Shown: piece after piece, positions 22,443 through 34,756 of the stretch | Numbering within the stretch: the first letter of the stretch is position 1 | Layout of the letters: each line of letters opens with the position of its first letter | From: Pararge aegeria | Taxonomy: Eukaryota > Arthropoda > Insecta > Lepidoptera > Nymphalidae | DNA length: 64,000 nucleotides | Assembly (NCBI RefSeq): GCF_905163445.1 | Contig: NC_053183.1 | Coordinates: 9,672,001 to 9,736,000, forward strand | Direction: 5' to 3' | Position numbers and translations under genes: made by a program | Notes under the pieces: generated by a model | Seen by the model: only the letters and a program-made list of their open reading frames with translations | Told to the model about the DNA's origin: nothing | Databases searched by the model: none

Positions 22443-25400
22443 TTATGCTACATATTGATTAGTAAGTGCCCGGAGTAGCCTAGCACGTCGTAAAGCAGCG
22501 GCTTCTCTTTGTATGTCTTCACTGTTGTTGGCGTTTAGTTCGAGCGCTCCAGCGGCCTTTACGGCCCTTGCACGTCTTCCTCCCTCCCCGCGTCGTGCGT
22601 GTAAAGCTACGCCTACTTCTAACAGAGTCCCGTCCCATAGACAACCATAGTATCCATCCATCGCATCAGCTGCATTGCCAGTCTACGATTTAAAAAAAAA
22701 AACATTAATTATTATTATTATTATTTAACTCTTTATTTGTATACCACATCATTAACATATAAAAAAACAAAATTAAAATAGAAACATGAAGAAAGAAGAA
22801 GAATGCAAGAGGCGGTCTTATCGCTTAAAAGCAACCTCGGCCAGGCAACCTTAGAATTAGGAAAAAAGAATAGGAGAAAAGACTGCTGGTGGTACACATT
22901 TTTTTAAAGTACATACATGCGAATAACTACATACTAATATATAAACTAGTTTACTAGTTTACGATATAACAACAACACATTTTGAATTATTTTTTTTACT
23001 TTCTGATTTTTTTGTAAGCATACAATACAAATACATACAACCTTTTTAGCAGTACTTTATAATTTTATTATACAACGTGTAACCGAATTACGATATACTG
23101 TTGAAGATTGCATAAATATATTTCATAAGGAATCATTCTGTTAAAATATTAAATCAAAAGCAGCAAGCATATTTATTTTTCCAAAAATATTACATAATTC
23201 AAAACATTCTGAGTATTTACTTATAACAACCCTATTTAACATAAAAGACCGACACGCACATAATATCACCTACCATACGCGACACGTTCCTAATAAAGTG
23301 ACAGGAGTAATGTTAGGGCTGTATCTGATTTCTTTCAGAAAAACTATGGCAGTGTTTTACACAAAAAATATTAGCGTTTCGGTTTCACAGATAAGTCCCA
23401 GAGACAGTAAATAATGTACCTCTAAAGCCCGTGAAGTAATATTACGGTTTTCATTTACACGTTTTATAAACAAATGATTTATTAATAAGTATGACAAGCT
23501 TACTTTTTCAGCGAGGCATTTGAAAGCAGTTGTGTAATCGGGCTCATCGGGCAGTTGGCAAAGGGCAGCAGCCTGTGTGGGCGCCGAGAGGGCCTGGCAA
23601 CATCGAGCGGCACGTCGGGCCAGCCCTCCTTCATCAGGAGCCCTTTTCGCAAAGTGCCAAGTGGCTGCTGCCAAGGCGCATAGGTATCTGCGTAGGGCCG
23701 CCGCCCAACGACTCCCAGCCATTTCTACGTCGCCATATAGACGTAGCCTGAGAAGAAAGACACAAAGTATAGAAACCATGATGAAATTATCAACTTCCTG
23801 TTGTGCTTTACAAAATTAACTGATTTTCCCATCCTGAATTTAATCAGAGATCCTTATACTGCTTTGTTGAGTGATTTTAAGTTTGTATTTTTATTATCGA
23901 AGATGTTATATATCAAAATACATTAAAACTACGGCATGTCGAGTCACCAATGAGGAATAAGCAAGCTAAAAAACTCACCATGAAGTGTTATAAGGGTATA
24001 GCCTTAAGCTTCTCTCGAGCAATTCAGTTAAGGACTCCAGAACATGCTTCAGATTGTAATTGTTCATATTCGAGATGTTTGATGGCCAGAGATTTGTGTA
24101 TTCCACGACAAGTTCCAGGGAACTGTCGTCTATAAGAAGATTGTGTATTCTTGCAAGTAGGGACATCATGACGCTGACTGCGAGAGGTTCGCGTAATGTA
24201 GCCAAAAATCCATTAAAAGCGTTTCTGGCTTCTGCCGCCACGTTAGGTGCATCACGAGAATGTGATGGCATTCCGCTTGCAGATCGCTTAATGGGACCGT
24301 TGGAACCATTATTGTATATAGATAGAGCTGTGGAAAAGTTTAATGAATTTTAATAGGGAAGCATATTGAGGAAGTCTATTTATAATTAGTTTTACATCAA
24401 TGATAAAGATTACGTTTAATTACTATCGCTTATTATTCATAAGCTCGATTTATATCAAACCACCAATCCGCACTAGACCAGCGTGGTGGATTACGGGCTA
24501 AAACCCTTCTTATTGTGTAAAGCAGACCCGTACCCTGTGGTAGGCCAGTAGTGGGTTGATATGATGGTCGCGAAAGTATAATATCTTTAGTACCTATACA
24601 ACTTATAACGCAAAAGAAAGTTTGTGAAACGAATGGTGGAATACCCTCTATAAGGCAATTTGCCTTTAATAACCACTGGTCACCTTAAAAGATTGACATA
24701 TCCTGCCCCGCAGGTGTATTACGTATCTCGTGACAGGCTTGCGACAGGCGTAAATCTTGCAATCACTGCTGTCGAACGTCACTTTTGTTTATTTATTGTA
24801 TGGAAAAGTGACGTTTGTCAGAAGTTATTGTAAGATTTACGCCTGTCGCAAGCCTGTCGCGAGATACGTAATCACCCTGCGTACTTTTTCATAACTTAGA
24901 GGTACAACTTAGTCATACATGATGTTATCGAAACATTAACCGTTAATGCAGCGCACGCAGCAGATGTTCTCAAAAGTAAAAAAACCCCGACTTTGAACAT
25001 CCTTCATTGGTGCTATGCTCCTACTGGTCTTAGAGTGCTGATATAGTCTATAGCCTTCCTCGATAAATGGGCTACAACACTGAAATAATTTTTCAAATCA
25101 AACAGTTCCTGAGAACATCGCGTTCAAGGAAACGAACACATTCTCAGCTTTATATATTAGTATAAGATTTATGTGTATTAAAATTATATGTCTCACTATA
25201 ATCCCACAGGGCTCTGGGGAACTTCCTTGAACCCTTTCCTCTTTGTAGCTCGCAACAAGCGGCACATAACGCCGAAGCCGCCTCTCCTGGACCATTAGCA
25301 ACGCTCGCTCCTTCCCATTCGCAAGCGTTCACCAGACAAGTCCAACATGATTCAATTACCTAGACGCAAGATATTGAAAAACGAATAACATAAAGTTTTG

Positions 25401-28400
25401 TAATCACAATACCCAAAAAGAATATTTGCATTCAACTTACTTGAGGACGAGGAATAATACTATCCCCCGAAGTTACAGCAGCTATGCAAGCCTTGCATTT
25501 ATCAGCTAAAACCGTCAAATTCAAGCGATGGTGTGGCCATTCAGATAACATTACGTTTACTTGAAGCAACAACACTTCCCACGACAACTGACGACAAAGC
25601 CTGTATAGTATGGGATCTGAGCTTCCTCCAAGTTGGCTTCGAGCTTCGCCTTCTAATACCGAGAGGAGAGATAAAGCTGTCCGCGCGCAACCAGCTTCAG
25701 CGCGAGCTCTCGCAGCACCAGATACAACATAACCAAAATCTTGCAGAAAACCACGCGGTAATGAAATCAAAGCATTGCCTAATCCCCCTGGAGGTTTCCA
25801 AGATGGATTTAATTTCCATAATGGTGACGACGGCATCATCATCGCGAGTTTCACTAAACACATTCGCACATCGTCTGCTGTTGATGCCTCAATTAGACGT
25901 TTCTTTAACCTACCGATTTCAAGCTCGGGTACAGATTTACACTCGAAATCAGGCATATCCCAATCTTCAGTAAGAAGTTCCCGTGGAATATCGACATTTT
26001 CATCGTCAATGTTAGCTGGGTCATTTAAAATTTCATTTAATTGATCATCAGATATTAATCTTTTTCTTATACTCTCAGATGCATCGCCCACATACTTTTT
26101 TAAATATTCATCTATTCTTTCAATGGGTATTTTCAACTGTGATGTAGCTAGATGTAGGAAAAACATTTTCAGGTTTTTCCAGTCAGCCTCAGGTAAATCG
26201 GACATTAAAACTGGAGCTATAGCCCAAAAAAGTAAATCAAAAAATTTTATTCCAAAAGTTTTAAATTTATTAATGAAGTCAGGATGGGTGGACGGGATTC
26301 CTCCTTCGAGAGCATATCTGACCGCATTTAAGGCTGCCACACGGTTTAATAGGTCTCTAGCAACAGTAAATGCCCCACTTGAAGCAGATCCTTGAATATC
26401 AAGTTCAACAACTTCTCTGTGTACCATTGGTATTTCTCTTGCCAGATTATCTGCTTGAAGTATGGCTATAATGCCTGTATAGTGGTTAGCTACAGCTTCT
26501 TGAAGTTTTTGTAGTAGTGACGGTTCTTCATTCAAGACTTCATATCCTAGATTTAGAGCTCGTATGTAACCCAAAATATCATCTTTGGTCATACTGGCGT
26601 AATAAAAATCACCCCACGGCATTGTGCTGTGTTCCCCGTAGCCAAAAGTAGATACTTCTTTTTCGAGAAGGCTAGAATTTTCCCTACATCCTAATATGTG
26701 TTGTTTAGCCAAGTCATGTTGTCCGTAAAAGAAGTAATTGTAACAGAGATCAAAATGTATTTGCATTGCCAGCTCATATTGGCTTATTATTATGTCACCA
26801 GCATCCCAATTATGGTTCATGTCATCAGAATCTTCAGTGAGGTGAACAAAAGCTTCCCTAACTGGAATTTTTACCTTTCTCGCCTCCCTTCGACCTAGTG
26901 TTGTTTCGTAGTAAGATAATACACTATCCAAATATCTGATGCTTTGCATGCGGGAAGATTCACACATTCGAAGAATTTTTTCGAAGTTTTGATTCATTGG
27001 ACTGTAGGCACTCTCTATTTGCATTCCAGGCCTGTTTAGGTAATAAGACAAATGTTTACATTCAAGTTTAATTATTAACAGTAAGACAAAAAGATTTCAA
27101 AAAAATTGTGTATATTATATGGTTGATAGACTACTGTTTCCATAACTATTACTGTCATTAATCAGTAGATTACAAGCCTGTTATTGTCGGTTGATGTATT
27201 CCGTGGTATGTCCCGAAATATCCTTAAAAACTTTAAATACGGCAAATCGCCATACATCTCGCCATCTCTTCAGTTGAATACATGAATAACATACAATAAG
27301 AAAAAACAAATAGTTCAATCGTACATACATGTGAACAAACGCCATTTTTGTTGTTTTAGCATAAAGAGCAGCCTTCACTGGAAATCTTAGCACCCATCTG
27401 TGGTATAATGTGAGAGCAAATTGTACTTGAGATTTATGTATAAATTCAGATGGTATATCCTGAAACATAATAATATGAAGATTTACATTGAGTGTAGGTA
27501 TATATGTAGGAAGGGTGCATAGGTATATTTCAAAAGGAATTACCCAGTAAAAAATTTAAATCAATCAGGAGCATATTTATTTTTCCATACAAACTAATCC
27601 AAAACATTCAAATTGTTATGAAAAATCTATTGAAGATAAAAGACCGACACGTGCTTAGGGACCTACGCTATGCTACGCGTAACTTATAAAGTGACAGAGC
27701 ACCTTTGCTTTTGATGATTCAGCAAAAACTATGGCAATGTTTTACTCAAAAACTATAAGCGTTTTAGTTTCACAGATAAGTCTCAGAGACAGTAAATAAT
27801 ATACCCCTATAGCCTCTGAAGTATTACTTTGGTTTTCATTTACACATTTTATCGTAGTTGATATGAATAAAAAAGCAGTTGACAGTTGGCTATTATAACT
27901 TTGATATACATAATTGCAAATCTAACTAAGAACCAACTTTGTAAAACAACTAAAAAGCATAAAATAAATATTTTCTGGAAGATTTTTTATGTTAGTGCCA
28001 AGAAAAACGGGGTAATGAAAGTATTTACAAATTTTTACATTTTACTTGGCACCAACTTAAATATGTTGCATAAAATATTTATTTCTTGCTTTTTTGTTGT
28101 TATACAAAAAAAAAAATTTACCAAGTTACATTAAAAAATACTCAAATCTCTATAGGTGTTCCTATTTCATTTGAAGAGTTTCCTCGATATTTTGTGCCAG
28201 AGGATGCCTTCAATAGATCTTCACCAAAATAAAATGGGATCACTTTGAGGTACTAATACCAAACAAAAAAAGATCCATCAATAAATAATTAATTGTGTAA
28301 CAAATATATATAAAAAATAACATAAGTCAAATTGAGAACCACTTTTGCTAAAGTTGGTTGAGAATCAACTTTTAATTTTTGAAATATTTTTGCCATAAAT

Positions 28401-29643
28401 ATGTTATATAATTATCTTATTTCTAATTATTATTACCTGTGGAGGAACAGCAAAAGAAGTATCTGTTGCCATATAAACAAGATCCTGCATCAAATGTTGT
28501 TGAGTTTGTGGGGGCAGTTTTGTTTCCAACATATCTAAAATATAATTTAAAATGAGTTTAATGAGTTTAACTCAAAGGGGACACCTAATTAGGATTAGTT
28601 CATCTCTTTGTATAATTTAACTTGCTTTTTCCTTAACTTAAGAATAACCAATCTTTAACATACCTAAGTTCCAATGTAAACTTGCAGCCACTTTTAATGC
28701 AAGAATTTTCAATGCCAATTGTTTACGAGTAAATTGTAGACTAGTTGGTGTGGTTACAGATGGTGGGCTAGGTGGAGCATCAACGTCTACCACCCTCTCA
28801 CTAGTTGGCTTTGAGTTGGAGTTCTTTGAATCCACAGATAAAAACTCTTCTATCAACTCACATGGTGTAGGTTCTATAATGAAATAAACCATTTAAATGC
28901 TATATAGAAGCATAACTTTGCAGAATTCCATTATATACAATGAGCTATAATCCAGAAAAACAGGATAATCTGTATGGTGTAATTTATAGTCTCAATGGTG
29001 AAATTTTCTTCACATATAATTATTGACGATATTATAAATTACAGTGTACAGTGTAATTTACCTGTTTTTCACCAACTAGGAAATTATGCTTAATGGACAT
29101 GTGATGTGGAACACCAAAAAGTATGAACTTCTTCAAATTATTTACATGGTAAAGTAGCAGGCAGAAGAAGGCCTGCCTGTAGTAGAATATCATGCCTCAA
29201 AAGCCAATGACAATAGTTTGGAAAGAGCAACAAATCATTATTTAGAGTGGCAGTGTCCAAAGTAGAGATATCCCTAATGATTGCCAACCTTTGTAAGGTG
29301 ACAGCACCCCAAGAAGAAGTACATTGTATTTTTAATGATTTAAATATATTGAACAATTGATTAATTGAAAATGTTGTTGTGTGATTTGAAATAGCCCATA
29401 CCGTTATTAGAATATAACATGCAAAAAAAGATGTTTTCAAATCCAACAGATAGTAGTGACTAGCTTGATGCATCCAATAACAAACTATTCAGCTAATTTT
29501 AATATAGATATTGAGCATTCCAAACCTGGGTTAGGTTTACATAAGTGTTTCTTCAGCAAGTTCGGATCCAATAAAAATTCAAACCACAAAACAGTATCAG
29601 GAGATATAGGCACAGTGCCCGGCCGCAAAAGGTCCACATCCAT
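22443..29643 (-). CDS. IntS8: Integrator complex subunit 8
   Basis: Subunit of Integrator, the nuclear complex that processes snRNA 3' ends and ends promoter-proximal RNA polymerase II transcription; IntS8 helps dock the PP2A phosphatase. Nine exons join in phase: 29643-29526, 28873-28664, 28534-28437, 27459-27329, 27031-25441, 25359-25197, 24327-23979, 23747-23504, 22682-22443, giving 1047 residues (human INTS8 is 995). The N-terminal WFEF motif known to be needed for PP2A recruitment is at residues 20-23. Other matches to the human protein are LALKILALKVAASLHWNLG, YHRWVLRFPVK, LREPLAVSVMMSLLARIHN, DYTTAFKCLAEK and DAMDGYYGCLWDGTLLE. The C-terminal exons are unusually Ala/Arg- and GC-rich. 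The donor after exon 1 is a weak GTTTGG, supported by phase and by the homologous junction KPNP-EPTP. Introns hold several repeats. Confidence 0.95.
23150..23470 (+). repeat. About 310-bp intronic repeat, copy 1
   Basis: In IntS8 intron 8. Shares a co-linear set of blocks with 27555-27855: CATATTTATTTTTCC, ATAAAAGACCGACACG, TAAAGTGACAG, AAAAACTATGGCA, TTTCACAGATAAGTC, CAGAGACAGTAAATAAT and GGTTTTCATTTACAC. It has no coding capacity and the family is not assigned. Confidence 0.75.
24448..24565 (+). repeat. SINE-A 3' fragment
   Basis: Carries CACCAATCCGCACTAGACCA, GCGTGGTGGATTACGG and the tail GGCCAGTAGTGGGTTGATATG. Lies in IntS8 intron 6. Confidence 0.65.
24712..24888. mobile_element. MITE-like hairpin element
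   Basis: Two arms of about 70 bp (about 24714-24782 and 24812-24886) are inverted copies with scattered mismatches. The outer part reads ATTACGTATCTCG and the shared core GGCTTGCGACAGGCGTAAAT. Only about 30 bp separates the arms, so it is nearly all terminal inverted repeat, as in many MITEs. In IntS8 intron 6. Superfamily and target-site duplication not resolved. Confidence 0.75.
27555..27855 (+). repeat. About 310-bp intronic repeat, copy 2
   Basis: In IntS8 intron 3, same orientation as 23150-23470 and with the same ordered blocks. Divergence is spread over the whole length, as expected of old dispersed copies rather than a recent segmental duplication. Confidence 0.75.
28945..29095 (-). 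repeat. Dispersed repeat related to 2890-2925
   Basis: In IntS8 intron 1. Contains AATCTGTATGGTGTAATTTA, the reverse complement of a block at about 2897-2916, plus a second shifted copy of the same kind of sequence (TGTACAGTGTAATTTACCTG at about 29043-29062). Confidence 0.5.
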
Positions 29644-31467
29644 TCTGCTCTAAGCGCATAAAAACAACAGAAAATAATCAGTTATACATATACGTTTGGC
29701 CACTCTGATTTATTTAATATTTACATCATAATACAATTACACGAGATAAATTACAGTACTAGTTTATAGTATTATTTAAAATCAGTTTACATTGGATATG
29801 TTCATACTTCACGACCCACATTAGAGACCAGATAAGTTTTGACAGATGACAGTGACACCAACTTCTTTTTAATCTTGCCTTAGTACTTTGGGTTCTAACT
29901 TTTCCAATAACCTTGTATGACAACATCCTAGCTAACATGGCATGGTTTTTATTATTTTATAGTACGTACTTACCTATGGAGTCAAAACTTTTTGATGAAA
30001 ACAATTTTCCTTTTTTTAGTTTTTCTAGGTTTTAAATTTAACATCCTATTAGAAAAAGCATAGTAAAAAGCAGACAGTTTTTACGATTTTTGCATTTTTA
30101 GTTACATTTTGTATTGACTTAATATGTGATAAACTTACCTGTCAAGCTTCTTAACCTAGTCCTGAGATTTTTGTTTATTCATTGTACCTCCTACCGCCCA
30201 CGCCGGGGCTTTAGAAGATATGAAAATAGATATTATTGAAAATAAATGATGAGAAACGAGATAAAGATCAAAACAAAACCCGATGTAACAAAATACTTAG
30301 AATTCCTTATTTACGTATTTTCGTCCTTCTTATACATCAACACTAATATTATTAGGTATAATGTTATCTTATACTAATATATAAAGCTTACCTATGTAAG
30401 CTTAATATTTTATACTGAAGAGTTTGTTTCTTTGTTTGGTTGAATCGCTAACCTCAGGAACTGCTAGTACTATTTAAAAAAAAAAAACAGTATTTAATAG
30501 CCCATTTATCAAGGAAAGCTATAGCTATATATCATCATGACAAGATCAATAGGAGCATTGCACCTGTGAATAATGTTTCAAAATCGTGGTTTCTTTTTCT
30601 TTTTGAAAGCTTCCGCTTCGCGCGCTTGGAAATGGTTAAAGTTTCGGAATATTTATGTATGAGAAAAAATTTCCCCTTTCGAGTTCTATAAAAAAATCCG
30701 AAACAGCATATGTCTTTCTTTTAAGGTTGGCTCACAATATCCTTTTTTATGCTAACCAAAATTGTTCTAAAATAATGCATTATTTGGGAAGGTGTTTTAT
30801 AACCATAACTATTTTAATCCTCATCCAAATAAATATGCTATTCAACACAAGTATTTAATTTGCCCATACATTGCGGTGGAGAAGCCGCAGGGCACAGCTA
30901 GTTTATAGATATGCCAGATTGTCTAAACTGATCTTGATGAAATTCAGCACAGACATAGAATATAGTCTGGAATAGCCCATGACTACTTTCATCTCGGAAA
31001 AATGTATTTTTCCCATGGGATAGATTAGTTTTCGGTTTTCACTAGGATAACGACAGTTTTGAATTGCTTACCTACCTTTCGGATTTCGGATGCTCACCTA
31101 GTAGCCTTTCCCCTACTAGGTGTTAAATAATTTTACCTATTAAGAATAGGCGATTAAGAATACGCGAGCAAAGTCGCGGGCATCCGATAGTTGATGTTTA
31201 GGCCCTAAGTGTAGCCTAAAATAATTGGTAGAATGTTGAACAATTTTATGACGTCGATATTTTATGGATTATCGATTAATTAGTCATTTTGTTAGCTGAT
31301 GCACTTGATCTAATTCATACACACTCCTTTATCTAAGTAGGCAGTTGATAACTGTATGGCATATCGGTTGGTTAGGTATTATCGTGTATTGATGAAATAG
31401 ATAGTAGATAGACGTTACGCAGAAAGTCGACACATCTAAACAGTATAACAGTTTTTGTTTTGTGGAA
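29644..31467. other. Divergent promoter interval of IntS8 and LITAF-a
   Basis: About 1.8 kb between the two head-to-head start codons. It should hold both promoters, but no convincing core element or conserved gene was seen. Fragments at about 30400-30520 and 30860-30910 resemble ends of dispersed repeats (a TATACTAATATATAAAGC block, and GAAGCCGCAGGGCACAGCTA). Confidence 0.5.
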
Positions 31468-34400
31468 ATGATTGAAGTAGGTAATGTTTATACCAGTGAA
31501 TGAAGTTTTTAAATATATTGAAAAAGAATAAATATCTTCAGTGCAAAAGTAAGTAATTGATACTATTTTTACTAAACATAATAGGTAAACACTTACTCGT
31601 ACCTTCCAGTATTACACTATCTACCAATCCCTTTGCTAGTTCCGTGGCTGTATTGGACAGATTATGCACGGAGTCTGCTCTCACACTTTCGGAGACACCG
31701 GAATTAGGAAATTGGCGGTCAACTCCCATGCCTCGGAGACCACGTTAAGCCTTCAATTCCGGTTATTATCAAAACTTATGACAATGGTCATTAAAGCCTA
31801 CCCACCAATTTCGAAGCAGCGCTGTGGGTCTATTCTCTACAACCATTTTCTTCTATGATTGAGGAGGCTGTGTCCAGCAGTGGCATACTGAAAGGCTGAG
31901 GATTATGGGATATGATGCTGAATAATTATGCGGTCTAGATTTGGTAGCGCTTGAATAGAAATTGTCTTAAAGGTACGGTAGTTAGTTATACGTGGCAGAA
32001 GACGATAGTTCTTGAAGGGCGTTACACACTATAGCGGTTCGTATTAGGAATGTGTATTAGAATGTTGAAATATGACTTCATTATCTTTTTAGTGGAAGCG
32101 TACCAACAAATATCACAGAACAATGAGGTCTCTATCGAGATGGATTTGCTGCAGGTGGGCTCCGAACCTGTAGGGATGCGATGCCCTTATTGCCAAGAAG
32201 ATGTTATGACCCAAGCAAATTATAGAAACACTACATTGACCCACATTATAGCTTTAATACTAGGAATATTATTCTGGTAAGTTTGTTAACCTTTACCTAT
32301 TTAGTAGTCTTACCTACTACTTGATATATTAATAGACAAAGCATAACGTCAAAATAGATAACTAGTTTTCTTCACGCCCTGATTTCTGGATAGGTTATTA
32401 TACATATAATGCCACATTTAATAAAGCCTAAGCCTAACCTACATCTTGTATATATGTATATGGATATATTTTATATTATGCGAAAGTGTGTGCGTTGGTT
32501 TGACCTATGCTTGAAACGCAAAGCTTGACTTTTAATAGGTAAATAAATAGCTTGCGCCCTGGAGAAGGACAAAATATACTTTTTACTTAGAAAAAATAAG
32601 ACAGCAAGAGACCGTCCCCTGGGGATTAAAAAATATATAATATATTACCTATGTAAGGCTTTGTAGCATAACAGATATTGATCAAATTTTGAAAGGCGAT
32701 AAACATTATTTATTAATAGACTTGTATCCTTGAATCAGGCATAGGACACTTTTAGTAAGGAAAGTGAGAAAAGAAGTGGCGTATTATCATACGCCACTTC
32801 TTTTGTAAACTTTTTTAGTATTACTAAACTCTAGATTAAAAAAAAAAAGACATTTCTAATTCAGTTATAATGTGAAAGTAGTCTGGAGCAATATTTGGAA
32901 ATCCTTAACAAATGAGATACAGAAAACTGTTCAATTATTACTAGGCCTAAGCAATAAGAATTGTACAGTTAGAACAACCTATAAAAAAATTAAGCAGTCG
33001 CTTAGGAGGGCACTATAGACCGCAACGAAATAATATTTGCTAGCACATATTAAAAGGTAAGGCTATTTGAGAATCCGCATCTAAAATGTCGCACATCAAT
33101 GAATAAAGAAAGAGGTTTTTATGTTAATACCTTCTCCATATATCTCTTTCGGCTATCATACATATTTTAAAATGCGTAATGATCTACTTCGTTGTAATAA
33201 AAACTTTAAAAGAAATTAAAGACTGATACAAGTGTAGTAGTGGATTGGGGAGCCCCTGTATCCATAGATGTGATTGCTTAGAACATTAAGTATTCTTAAT
33301 CCAATATGGGCTCTAAAAGAACAGTATTCGATTACCTACCAAGATTTTATTAAACGCCCTTGACAGAGTACTACTACACGCAAACAGTACCTACTAATTA
33401 ACATTTATCTGCAATATTTTACACCTCATTTGTTACTTCTCACGATACCAGCAATGAAATAGCGCTGTATATATATATATAATGTATATTTCGTTCAGGG
33501 GCGGATTTCCCTACAAGCCAAGTAAAGCCAAGTAAAAAGTGCATGAGAGCAGGTTGAACGTTCAGGCTTTTCTTTGTATGCAATCAGTTTCTGCGGTATT
33601 TGGATTGTGTTGGTCTGATAAATGAATTCGCTGCTCAGAAGGTCAAGCAAAAGACCATTTGTAATAACATCTCATTGTTACTACAAATAAAAACAGTATG
33701 CAATAAATGTGTTTAATACAAGCATTGTCGTTGGAAACATCAGTATTTTTTTGAGATAATTTCGTTACTTTTTGCCTTAATTTCATTATTATAATCCATA
33801 ATAGTAACATGCATAAATGGCGGCTACTTACTATTAAGAAAATACCGAATCCATATTCAGCTGGTATTGCAGAACGCCCCGCGCAAATCTCACTTCACAG
33901 CCGTGAATTGTTGCTAGCTCACAAACTTTTCGCATTTTCCCAACTTTATGGTAAACGTTTAGAACTTTAGAAGTAAAAGTGACTAACCGTCTGTACTAGA
34001 ACCCCTACTAAAGTTGAGTGGTTTTTGATGCTTCAAATTAGCCGCGTACAACGGTTTCTGTAGGTTCTTATTTCTGTAGGGGCCATCTTTCATAGTCTTA
34101 AGGCAGCCACCACGATCAAATCCGCCTCTGAATTTGTTACATTAGCGGCTTCATTGCTTCCTTTTAGGTCATTTGCTAACGTTCAGTTTTGGTAAAATAT
34201 TTTCAAACCTCATCATTAGCTTAATTGTTATAAAATCCAGAGACTTCTTCTCTGTCTACACTTGTGGTGTTTTTTTACTCTACTGTTGTAAAAAATGCTC
34301 TTTGAATAAATATCACTCAGACTTTTTTACAGCCTTTTTCATACTAATTTCAATGCCTTTGGTAATAAGTTTCGGCCTTTTTAGGGGCCTTTTTTGTCAC

Positions 34401-34756
34401 TGACGAAACATATGAGCTAAGATCAGGTTTTTTAGTATCGCTCAATGTATGCTGCGCCATTATTATTTGCTTGATAATGGTTTACTGACATGGGCGTAAG
34501 CTTAGCATCCGTGGATCATAAATATGTCAAATACTTTTGGCTTTGTACTCACTACCCAGTAAGTTACTGTTTGTTATTCTGTGGCTTACCCACATAAAAT
34601 AACCATAAAATCACCAGCTCTTTTGCCTATTTTGTTCTCAGGTGGTTATGCTGTTGCATTATTCCTTATATGGTGAAGAGGTGGAAGAACGTCGAGCATT
34701 ACTGCCCTAATTGTAGACGGTTTCTGGGTATTTATACAAGGAACAAAATATTTTAA
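31468..34756 (+). CDS. LITAF-domain membrane protein, first of a pair (LITAF-a)
   Basis: Small membrane-associated protein of the LITAF/SIMPLE family, whose members sit on the cytosolic face of late endosomes and lysosomes. Exons 31468-31480, 32093-32276 and 34642-34756 join in phase to 103 residues. The domain shows CPYC (C35, C38), a hydrophobic stretch with IIALILGILFW and CCCIIPYMV (about residues 55-77), and HYCPNC (C87, C90), the split zinc-binding pattern of the family. Exons 2 and 3 are secure. The 13-nt exon 1 (MIEV) rests only on phase and a GTAATG donor; if wrong, translation could start at M21 (32140) for 83 residues. Unlike its neighbour it lacks a proline-rich N-terminus with PPxY-type motifs. 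Confidence 0.85.
32769..32804. repeat. Perfect 16-bp hairpin
   Basis: In LITAF-a intron 2. AAAAGAAGTGGCGTAT pairs perfectly with its inverted copy around a 4-nt loop (TATC). No T-rich tract or gene end follows that would mark a transcription stop, so function is unknown. Confidence 0.7.

Noticed and set aside
25533..25973. 146-codon plus-strand open frame
   Set aside because: Antisense shadow of the large IntS8 exon 5.
29138..29473. 111-codon minus-strand open frame
   Set aside because: Falls in IntS8 intron 1. Exon 1 joins exon 2 in phase without it, and it has no similarity to the family.
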